Shown: piece by piece, positions 33,181-43,654 of the stretch
Layout: each line of letters begins with the position of its first letter
How positions within the stretch are numbered: the first letter of the stretch is position 1
Assembly: GCA_047495785.1 (NCBI GenBank)
Contig: JBLDXI010000010.1
Coordinates: forward strand, 744,001 to 808,000
DNA: 64,000 bases
Reading direction: 5' to 3'
From: Lepidodermella squamata
Taxonomy: Eukaryota; Gastrotricha
Notes under the pieces: model-generated
Database searches by the model: none
What the model saw: the letters and a program-made list of their open reading frames with translations, nothing else
Told to the model about the DNA's origin: nothing
Program-made: the position numbers and the translations under genes

Positions 33181-36100
33181 TCAATCGGAATATACGGGCA
33201 CGATTTCTGTCTCCGGTATGTCCATCCCGGCTTCAACATGTGCTTTTTGGCTTCGAGATACATCGCTCGACAATGGCCTTGATGACCCGGCATTCAAAAG
33301 GTTTGCAACCAGCTGACCCTCAGTCACCCGATTACCGAGAAATCCCGCAGTCGCTAATTTCTTAGCCTCTTTCACATCCTCGATATGCTTCAGGTAATTC
33401 TCCGCTGCTTGTTTGTTTCGTAATTTCGCCCTCAATTGATGCAACTGCCTCACTCGCCCAGCATCGCGTAGTCGTTTCAGAAAGTGGTTGAAGTTGTGAC
33501 GCAGACGAGCCATGTCTCGGGCAAGTGTCATATAGTCCAAACACACTACTATTCCCATAAAGAAGCCGCAAATCGACAAGACCATGGAGGCAGTAGCAAC
33601 AGCAGTCTCCGATTCATAGGCGACGACTTTCAAAGGTTTCGGAGCACTTAAAAGAGCATTCTGAGAGCAAAACAGTGGCTGCTTGTCCCATGTTGAATTC
33701 TCATTGCATCGCCAGTTCGCATATGTGCTTGTTTGATTCTTGCTCGGCTCGTAACCTTGATTCCAATCACATTCGAATGAAATTATTTGGTCGTAAACGA
33801 TTGTTTCGATTTCAGACGAAGAATTCAAAATTCGATAACTTGCAATTTCGAATGTCGCTGGGATTTCGCAGCTTACCACTGAAAAAATTGCATTTCTCCT
33901 CAAATGATATTTCCGATTAAAACGCTTACGTAAACAAGCTAATGAATTGGTGGACCATACACCTGAATCCAAGCAGGTATTTACCACAAATGGCATAGGC
34001 GTCGACTCAGTACCAGGTTCGACGTACAAGCTGTTTGCTCCCTTTACACATCTCATGGTTACTTGATCGCCGAACATATAAGTACCAGGCTTTGTGCCTT
34101 CAAGGATCGCATTCTGCTCGGTGATCGGGTTCCCGCAAGTAACAACTGGTAAAGGTAAAAGAAGACGTGTTTAAATTACAGAATCATCAGCTCAGTCAGT
34201 ACCTGTGCACTGCGGCTGTTCTATAGGCGTCCATGTTCCGTTTTTCTGGCAAACTTTGACGAAATAATCAATATCGACACTTGGCTTGAAGCCCTTCAAA
34301 CACGTAAATGACGCCACTCCACCCGTAAAGTTACCAGACACGTTGTGGTAGGTGTTTACGCCCTCAACAAAGCCTTTGCATGTTGGCACTGTGAATTATT
34401 AATAAGGAGTTTCCACTCATCAAAGATTAAATGATTACATTGGCATTGAGGGGTTCCATCGACCCAAGACCAGCCAGTTGGAGGCTTGAAGCTACAATAA
34501 GCCTCTCCACTTCTAGATCCAGTCATGTTGAAACCAGAATTGCATGTGTACTTCACTCGATCTCCCATTCGATAGAAATCGCTCGTGAAATTAACGTAGG
34601 TCGCAGCTGCTAAGCTGGGAGGATCCGGACACACGGCTGATAAACACTTTGGCTTGTTCGCGTTAACTTGAAACCAGTTCCCAGTTGCTGTGTTTGGATT
34701 GAACGGGTCGCATATGTGCATGGCCGTGTCTGAGGCTGATGCTGCTTTGAAACCAGCATCGCATGTCATTAGGGCAGATTGCATGTAACCAGCCATTCCT
34801 TTGAAAGATGACAACGGGGGTGCAGTCAACGTCCAGCTTGAGTTGGGTGCGAGTTCTATGCCGAGGGGTACACTGGAGCAGTTGTTTAGAGGGTCTAGTT
34901 TAAAAGAATATTTAGAGTGAGCTCAGCATTTGAAAAATTGTCACAGACTTAATCTTCGGCCACAAGTGTAGAAACAACTAGCTTGAGCTTGCCCACTTGG
35001 GTCATTCTCGCAGGCCCCAGTGGAGGCCCAATCGCCACAGGTGCAGTTGTAATCAACTGGCAATCGCGGGTCGACATCACACTCGCAAGTTGCGTAAGCT
35101 GTGCAGCTGGATTGGCACGATGGCCACATGAATCCCGCGTTTGATAGGCACTGGCCTTGATCTTTCCAAGTTTTGCATGAAGGGCCTATGTCAGCTTTGA
35201 CTTTCAAGCATAATGACTGACTTGAAAGCGGCAAGCACATGTTCGAGCCCAAACAGCTAGCTGCAGCAGGACAAGCCGGTACGCAGACGTCTTTTAGAAA
35301 AAGATGAGGTTTGAATTACTTTATTTGAAGCCTCGACTTACTATCATCGCATTTTGAACCACCGTAGAAAGCAGGGCATTTGCAGGTGTTATTTGCTATG
35401 CACGTTCCACCGTTGCTACAATCAGGAATGCAGATGGCTACAGGGGATTACATATTTGATATAACCAGCTGGAAAAAGAGCTAGAAAACAAACGCGTCTC
35501 ACAAGTGCTGCCGTTATAATAAGTTGTGCAAATGCAGGTTTTAGTTGAGCTGTCGCAGGTGCCACCGTTCTGGCAACTCGGATCGCAAAGATCTGAAAAA
35601 GCCATTTTCGAACCAGTCTAAAATATTTGCTAACTTGCGACCTACCCAAACCCGTTTCATTGAAGGTTGAACGTAACGTGAAATCCTTTGAACTGTCATT
35701 CTGGCGCAGGAAAATTTCGTTGTTCGAATCGACATGAATGAAGAACCCTTGGAAGTTGACAGCCTCGTAAGCCACCCCGGATGCCTGGGGCCTTTCGCAG
35801 AATGTCGCATCCTGAGCGAGCCAAGGATTGTTATCGTTAAACGTAACCTGTAGCCTAAAGGCGGTGTGACGAAGGACAAAATTGGGCTTGCTGACGGATT
35901 CGAAAGATGTGCAATTCCCTGTCAGGCCAGGTATCTTCTTCCACTGAAATTCGCTGTTCAACTCAGGATCTGGCTCGTCGTGGCTAAATGCGAAGTTGTT
36001 TTGAAGGTGAAGGACGTTGCAGCTCACGATTTGAAATACAGGCCGAATCACTAGGATGTTACACTTCCTAGGCGGCTTGCATTGATTCGAAGGAGCCTTG

Positions 36101-39100
36101 CACGTACATGTGTTGCCCAGAAGACATTGTTGGTTCGAACTTGTACAGTTGTTACAAACGGCTATTCGACATGGAAGAAACTATTATTGGTCCGAACGCG
36201 AGGTTTCTAGGATCTAGGTGTTGGCTCATATGGATAGGCATAAAAATCTATTTTGAGAAACTTAAGATTTGCTACTACAGATAATCTACCAGAAAATAGT
36301 ATGTACATAGTTGCTGTTTTATTTTCTAATCGAAGAATTTTCCAAATTCGAAAATTGAAATAAACATACGCGTCTCGCAGATACTTCCGTTGTAAAAGGG
36401 AGGGCAATTGCAGGTCTTGGTCAAGACATTGCACGTGCCACCATTCTGACAACTTGGATTGCACAGACCTGGCAAAAAGGATGAAGAAACGATTATTCTT
36501 TAACCTGAACATATGCATAACCCCAATCGGACTTACTCGTTTCGCAAATGGAGCCGGTATAACCAGGCGGGCAGCTACACACATTGAACCAAATGCACGA
36601 ACCGCCGTTTTTACACGAAGGGTTGCACGCAACTGCGGAAAGTTATTGGTAAATCGGATATAGAAACAATAAATCGAGAAATCGAGAAATGTACCAGCAA
36701 ACGATTTGCATAAATTCTTAATGCTCAGAAGCTGGCTGGTATTCAGGCTCGATTTGAAAATTGACAAGCAAGAATAGCTCGAATATGGCGTTGTATCTGA
36801 TGGCCTATGCCAAGCTTGATTTAACGGATTTTCATACCCTGATAGTTCAATTTACCTAGCTCCCACTACAAATCGCGGAGCTGTTGTTGGACTGTTACCA
36901 AAACTCGTATCGGAAGGTAAAAACGAGTCGTTGCAAAATAAACGGCCTTTGTTTGACGGTTTATCATACACAAATGCCACGAATTGCCAGCCTTGTGAAA
37001 TGACGCAGGGCGGTTGCCAGTTCTGATTATCCTTCATAAAGTTCATCCAAATTAGGTTGTTGCTCATGTGTTCCAAATGAAAACCAAAGGAATTATCAGG
37101 CTGCGTAAATTGAAGCATGATAGCTCCTGGGTAACTTTTCATTGCATAGAGAAAAATGGCAAATGTGTACGATGTTGTTGAGCCAAAATCCACTTTGTTG
37201 GAAGCGACCTCGAAAAACCTATTAACTACACCTCCATCCGGGCTTAAACCGGCCTGGAAACCGGTGTTTGGAACTCCATAAGGCCCAGTGACCCATTCAA
37301 CGGCTGGTGTTGAGAATAGGCCGTTTAGAGCTGTTACTGTCGAAACATCTCTGGCTCCATAGTCAGAGGTGAGTGGCCAAAAGCCAACTAAATCGCTCAG
37401 TGAATTTACTGCGACTTGAAAGTTCGTTGATGTATTCAAAGCTTGGCGATTAAATCGTGTTAAGCAATGAACAAATTGATCTAGCTGAAACTCTACTTAC
37501 CCACTCCACATCGTTCCCCAGTGAAACCAACTTGACAGTTGCAGAGATTGAAGCCAGCGCAAGTACCTCCGTTTTTGCATTGCGGTGAACATTGAACTAT
37601 GAATGGTATCAATAACTAATTGAATAAGGCGCAAACCATTGAACTAACTGTGGAAATATTGGCAGGTATCCTTGACTTTCAACAATTGGCTCGTATCAAG
37701 AGCAACGTTGTGATACGAGACGCAAGCGAATTTCGCTTTTGAACGTTCGTCTTGCCGCCTTCATAAAAATTTATAAATAAAATAAATAAAATAAAATAAA
37801 ATAAATAAAATATTTTCGATGGCCATGAGCTAACCTGAGGCCAATTTGCATGTTTGTGAGATTTGTGAACCCAGCGGCCACAACTTGAAAAGCTCCAACA
37901 GAGTTGTTGCAAAATAGAGTATGGTTTTGGCTGGTCGCATCGTAAGTGGCAGCCACAAATTGCCAACCGCTCGTCATGACACACGGGATATTAAAGAATG
38001 GGCCGGAGGGCCCATTGCCCAAGTATAAACGATCTGTACCGGCATCCTGCCATAGATGGGTAGCCCATGAAGTATCTGGCCTACTCCACTCAACAAGCGC
38101 CATTCTGTTAGTCGCCAGAACATGAACAAATAAAGACACCGTCCAAGATGCTTTGAGGGCTAATCGGTCGTCGTCGAAGCCGACGTATCGACTTGTCACC
38201 CCATCTGTGATAAAAGATCCATACGACCCTCCTAGTAAGCCAGTGTAGAAGGAAGGAGCGAGAGCGAACCAACCATCCAATTTGGACGAACTGACATCTC
38301 TCCCTCGATAATCAGCTCCCAGAGGCCAGTAAGCCATCACGCTAGGTAATAGAGCTAACTTTGATCGGGCGAATGTATCAAGCTCAATTGCTGTAATAAG
38401 AAATACTTTGAGTTATTCAAAATCATCTTAAAATAATGTCACTCGCCTGTCCCGCAAGATTCGCCGGTATACCCCGCCACACATAGACAGAGATTGTAGC
38501 CAACACAAGATCCACCATTGTAGCAGGGAATTCTGCATTCAACTATAAAATAACGTCACCAACTTGCAAAATCAATAAGAATACGACATTACCAGTAAAC
38601 ATTCGACATAAATCGCGAACTTTCAGCAACTCCGCGGCAGACATTTCTTTCGTAATAATAGAAATGCAAGCCATGGACCCAGTATTTCCAACGTTAGTTG
38701 ACGCCGGGGCATAAATTCCAATGTTCACAGTGTCGGATGTCAATGGAATTCCAGTTGGCTGGACGTAACCGCTCCACCAATCGTTGCATAGCGTTCGCAA
38801 GTTTTTCGTTGTTGAGTTATAAGTCGCGGCTATAAATGTCCACTTGTTGACGACCACACATTGCGAATTACTACCAACGCCGTCTGGAGCCATCGAGTTT
38901 ATCCAAATTGTATTTGATCCAGGAGGTGCGCGTGAGAAATGCATGCCGTAGGGAGCATTCGAGGTTGATGGCTTGGCGAATTCGATGAAAACATCATAAT
39001 CGTTTTGGCTAGCCATGTTTACCCACATTGATATCGACCAAGACTTGGCGCCGATATCAAGTTTCGCCGATTTCACTACGGCATACCGCCGGGGAGAGAT

Positions 39101-39241
39101 AGTCTTGTCGAAGGCCATAGCAGAGAGATCGCGGCCGTATGGACCTACTGCGAAGGCGTAATCCCGTGACATCATACCATCGATCTTATTGGCTGAGGCG
39201 TCTCTCGAGCCGTATTCATAAGTCAAAGGCCAATAGGCAAC

Positions 39242-39813
39242 GGGTCCACATCTTTTCATCGGAACATTAAATACTTTTATCGTGCCACTTTCATCTTAAA
39301 CCATCGGAAATGCATTATTTCATGAAAAGCTATCTTAAACCGTCGGAATATGAAAGAAGCATTATCTATCGGAACACGCGAATTATTTCATCGGAACACG
39401 CGAATTATTTCATCGGAACACGTGTTATTTTTCCACCTTAAAAATTGAAAACCGTATTAGAATCATTCCTCGATTTTTAACCGAGTAGCTTTTTCAATTA
39501 TGGAGTTTCTCCAACAGTTTTATGCATCTGACGATGAGGCTGTATTTGATGAACAAGAAGACCATTATGAAGAAATTTCCCGTGATGAGCCTACTTACGA
39601 CGAAGATGACGACCCTGACATCGTGCCAGACGACCAGGACTTTGTTGTACAAGAGAAGCCATGAGAAAATGTGTTTTTCCGATGAATAAATGTGTTATTC
39701 CGATGAATTAATTGGTTTCAATGGGTAAAATAAATATTCCGATGGTTCCGATGGTTTAAGACAAAACTAGCACGATAAAAGTATTTAATGTTCCGATGAT
39801 TTGATATTACTTC
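39242..39813. mobile_element. 572-bp MITE with 8-bp target duplication (hAT-like)
   Basis: Flanked by direct TAGGCAAC (39234-39241 and 39814-39821), exactly where copies 1 and 2 have one copy. Subterminal inverted repeats start with CATCGGAACATTAAATACTT and extend about 50 bp through CTTAAACCATCGGAA. The eight-base duplication fits hAT-type elements, although the outermost 15 bp match poorly. Short CATCGGAA repeats occur inside. Carries the small ORF listed next. Confidence 0.8.
39500..39664 (+). CDS. 54-residue acidic ORF inside the 8-bp-TSD MITE
   Basis: Starts MEFLQQFYASDDEAVFDE and ends with FVVQEKP before TGA; almost half of the residues are Asp or Glu. Too short for the ORF-length cutoff of 60. 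It could be the surviving N-terminus of a transposase that once mobilised the element, since several DNA-transposon proteins begin with acidic regions, or it could be chance. No known motif. Confidence 0.35.
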   Translation: MEFLQQFYASDDEAVFDEQEDHYEEISRDEPTYDEDDDPDIVPDDQDFVVQEKP

Positions 39814-41778
39814 TAGGCAACTAGGTCTGAGTAGACAGCCAGTGCATCGCTTATGACTTTCTTGTTGATTAAAACTAAAAACAAATGCTTCAAATTTGGG
39901 TATTAGGTCTAGCTTCATAGCTTACAAGTGTCACACCTAGGAGGGGCCAACGGTGCAGGACACTTGCAGATATTCACACCAACACAAGTACCGCCATTTT
40001 TGCAGTAGCCAGCAGAACATGATACTAGGAGTCATTTCACGTTCGTTTATTAAATAATCAAGAGATCTATATCTTACCTGTGAAAAGCTTACACAGTTCC
40101 CGGGCTTGTAGCATCTCATTCGCATTCAGTGACTTTGAATAAACTGAAACGCAGGCCATTTTGCCATCAAAATAATTTGTCGTTCCAATCGTGCTGAAAG
40201 TAATCACAAATTATAGATATATAACTCATTAATCTCCTTTTTTACCCACCTCTTTCCAATATAAAGCGTATCTGATGTTATAGGTGGTCCAGCTGTGGGA
40301 CCATATGTTGCAGCTATGAAGGATTCATCGCAGAAGTATTGTAGCAATTTCGTGAAATTATTCCATGTTACAGCTACGAATGTCCACTTATTACTAACCG
40401 CACAATTTACTTCAAGACCATCGGGATTCCTGGTATTGAACCAAAGAGTATTGATATCCTGATGATACCAGAGATGCATTCCCCAGTCTGCTCCGGGCAT
40501 AGTCGGGTGCAGATATTCCAAAAGAGGATGTTGAACAGTTGCTGCATTCATCCACAGCGAAAGCGTCCAAGAGGAGGTGTTGAAGTTCAGCAATCCCGAG
40601 TTTGCGATAATATAGCTCGAAGCAGTCAGACCGCTCAAAGATGAAGCCACCTTATTATCGAACGGACCAATGTCGTATGACAAATACATCGTAGGTTTCC
40701 CGTGGATTTTGTTCGGGGAAACATCCGTCACGGCGTATTCGCTGGTAAGCGGCCAGTAGGCAACCAATCCAGGCATGTCGCTCAATTTCGAGGCGATCGT
40801 TTCTTTATCGGTAGCGACTGATTTGAATTAAATGAAATTGCGGACTTTTATATTTCTGAGGCAACTTACTCAACTCGCATAGGGCTCCAGCATATCCAGC
40901 TGGGCAGTCGCAAACGTTTTTAGCAGCACACGTTCCTCCATTTTTGCACTGAGTGGCGCAATTAGCTGGGTTAGATCAAGGAATAATAATATTGAAGCAT
41001 TATTTCAATTCACATACGAATGAATAGTTGGCAAGTGTCTTTGAGCGCTAAGAATTGAGCATCACTTAACGTTGCTTTATGCAGCGAAACGCAAGCATAT
41101 TTGCCGACCGCAGACAGGTGTGTGGAACTTGAGGAATAAATTGTGTTACAATCTACCAAAACTTGGCTTAAGCAGCTCTTACCGGTAGCCGATACCTAGA
41201 ATACCGGATGTAACTGGAGTGGCAGGACACGGCGATTTAGGCCCTGAAGCTGTGCTGCAAAAAGTGTTCATCTTTGCATTCACCGAGTCGTAGGTGAATC
41301 CGACAAATGTCCACGTGAAGTTCATTGCGCATGGCATTGCAACTGGACCCGTAGAAATGGGGTGGACGTACAACTGGTTGACGCTACTCCATTGCCACAG
41401 TTGCGTCTGGTATGCGGAATACTCGAGAAAAGGCATGCCAGCATTAATCTCAGTCTTGACCCAAAGTGCGAAGCTCCATGAAGAGTTGACAATGTTTACA
41501 GCTGGAGAGGTTATTGTCACCCAATGTTTGTTAGGATTGTCTACCTGAATAGCTGAGCTTGAGGAACCGAAAGGGCCCTGGCCGAAAATCGGAGGCTCCG
41601 TGTTTGAAACTCCGTTTGCTACTTCAAGGGCATCTCGCGCCTTGTAATAACTTGTTAGGGGCCAATATGCTACCGTACTGGGCTGGAGGCGAAGCTGGTA
41701 CTGAATGTAACCTGTATCATAATCGACGCTGAATACCCCACAGAGGATCGTGGGAAACAAGAACAAGGTTGGCCGCAT

Positions 41779-42059
41779 AATTTACGGCGCGAAGTTTGAT
41801 GAGTGTAAAGTCCTGCTAAGCTGTTCTATGAATAAGACTAAAGTCATTAATTATTTAGGCTTATTGTTTATTAACAATGAATTATCAAGAAAAGCCGTGG
41901 TTGGTTGGTCGATAAAGTTTTCCCGTTTTTAGATAGCAGACAGGGCAATCTCGCAACACTTCCCCAGTTTTACTGTTAGCCAAACCATAGACAGGTCGGT
42001 CTTGAAATCCTTCACGGAAATGAGGATGGAGCACTCGGAGCACTGGTTTTCTTATTTTT
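41779..42059. other. 5' flank of giant receptor copy 3
   Basis: Holds the TTATCGACC core-promoter counterpart near 41910. No gene. Confidence 0.4.
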
Positions 42060-42340
42060 ATTTTCCTTAGTTTCGACAGCTTTCGGGCAATCGGTTCTCC
42101 ACATTTCAACGTGAACTTGCGTCTTAGCTTTGCAAATCGATCCTCTTCATTAATGCAAATGGAGAGTCTGGTTTTAGAAGACAAAGCATCATCGATTCGC
42201 AGACAATTGGCAGACGCGTGGTAGGCTGCGTTTAGGCCGTTGCTAAGAACGCTTTGTCTGTTATTAATCATAAGTAGGGCGCATGTCAAAAACCAACCGA
42301 CTTGTTCTGGTGGAAAGTTCAAATAACTTTTTATAAACGC
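42060..42340 (-). repeat. 5' flanking block shared by the giant-receptor copies (copy 3)
   Basis: Counterpart of 12930-13140 and 30360-30620; contains GCATCATCGATTCGCAGACA. A 184-residue frame runs through it on the minus strand but is not kept open in the other copies, so coding is doubtful. Confidence 0.6.
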
Positions 42341-43654
42341 TACATTGTTGGCTGATTTTTGGCTACAATTTTTTCCGAACGCCGGTTCATTTTTGTATGA
42401 AAGCTCCTGTTCAACCAGAGGGACTTCAAGTCTAAGCATTGGCTAGCGATTTCAACAGCAGCGTTTTCTGTCAGCTCGAAATATTCTGTATTTTAAACTG
42501 ACCTTTAACTAATAATAAGAAGACATTCTCCTATGATTGAGGCTAAAAAACGATACAGAAATAGTGTTTCTGTATTCCTGTACAATACAGAAACACTTTT
42601 ATTAAGATGGACTTTTTATTGCATTTTCCTATATAAATGGCGTACAAGATCACTTTTTCCCGCACTTTCTAGCTACGTTTCTCCGAGTTTTTAGCAGATA
42701 TAGAGGAGAAAAGCAATCTCGGATTTACTCAGAATACAGAAACACTTTTCTTGTACGAATGACTGTATGAATCGAGGTTCCGCAGGAACCGAAGATGAAT
42801 ACAGTCATGAGTCTCTGGTCTCAAATTCATTATTGACCTTCAACTGGTCGGAAAGAGAAATTAGGACTTGCCACGTTCGTTGTTGCTCATTTTAACCTAG
42901 TTCGGTCTTAGGTTTGGAATCTAAGGTTTCTTGAACCTTAAATACGTTCGAGGTCGAAGCTAGGAACCGGCCAAAAAACTTCCTACAACTGACGAGGCAA
43001 CCTCTATGACCAATTCCGACTTGATTGAGACAAAACTTTTCAGCTTCGATTTGCTTCGGATTAATCTTTGTCCTGTTTTAACGACTCCGAAGCTCATGTC
43101 CAATCTTTTACAATCATCGATTGCAATGGAAATGAACTGGATCCATTTGACTATAATCGACTATAATCGAATTGCATGTTTAGTGAATTTAGCATATTTC
43201 GAACTCTAGTTTTTGGCTAATAAAGGTACAATTGGAGCCTTCCAGAAAGCTCGGGAAGCTCAATATCATCCAATTATAAAACGGCCTAATACTCAACATC
43301 AATCGCTTTTCCAACCAGTTGAAGTACCAGGACGCTAAACACTGGAGAATCTTTCATCACAACGGCAAGATGAAGGCGCTGGCAAAATATTTGGAGGTTG
43401 CTCAATCTAGGCATTCGATCTTATTCCGGTTGCATCCAGCTATGCACTGCGTAGCGACGCGGTCATGTGCCCATCACATGATTTGATTTTCAACTACGAT
43501 TCGCGAATCTGAAATCGCAGCTTTTCCAGTTTTAGACCACACTGTAAGTTTTAAGTTACAGGAAACTGCGAGTTTCGAATTGTTTTGATCGCTCTCTATG
43601 TGCGTGTTTGAGAGGAGCACTGGCATAAACCATCGCAGCCTTTACTTCGCAAAA
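42341..43654. other. spacer with hairpins, no gene
   Basis: Two inverted repeats: AGTGTTTCTGTATT (42563-42576) pairs perfectly with 42584-42597 across a 7-base loop; ATGACTGTAT (42759-42768) pairs with 42799-42808 around an inner GGTTCC/GGAACC stem. The AATACAGAAACACTTTT half-motif recurs near 42733. A CAGTTTTAGACCACACTGTA string near 43528 also occurs near 48508. Includes the 5' region of GPCR3. Confidence 0.5.

Larger units (their letters stand above)
33181..41778 (-). pseudogene. giant LamG/EGF/AbfB/ShKT/Sushi receptor, copy 3, interrupted by a transposon
   Basis: Exons, 5' to 3': 41778-41183, 41127-41018, 40965-40870, 40817-40250, 40193-40078, 40024-39926, 39874-38593 (interrupted by the 39242-39813 insertion), 38542-38447, 38390-37835, 37758-37649, 37596-37501, 37441-36856, 36804-36695, 36632-36537, 36468-36370, 36161-35646, 35592-35494, 35437-35342, 35290-34949, 34894-34439, 34388-34203, 34145-33930, 33878-33181. 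The transposon makes an in-frame TAG at 39813-39815, truncating the protein inside the third LamG domain. Removing element plus one target copy restores the 702-bp exon of copies 1 and 2. Everything else is open, so the break is recent. Two middle EGF exons (18 and 19 of the others) are missing, and intron 8 has a GC rather than GT donor. A functional allele without the insertion may exist. Confidence 0.8.

Noticed and set aside
41885-42439. 184-residue open frame upstream of giant receptor copy 3
   Set aside because: The homologous blocks upstream of copies 1 and 2 do not keep it open, and it shows no recognisable domain. More likely a chance frame in a duplicated flank.
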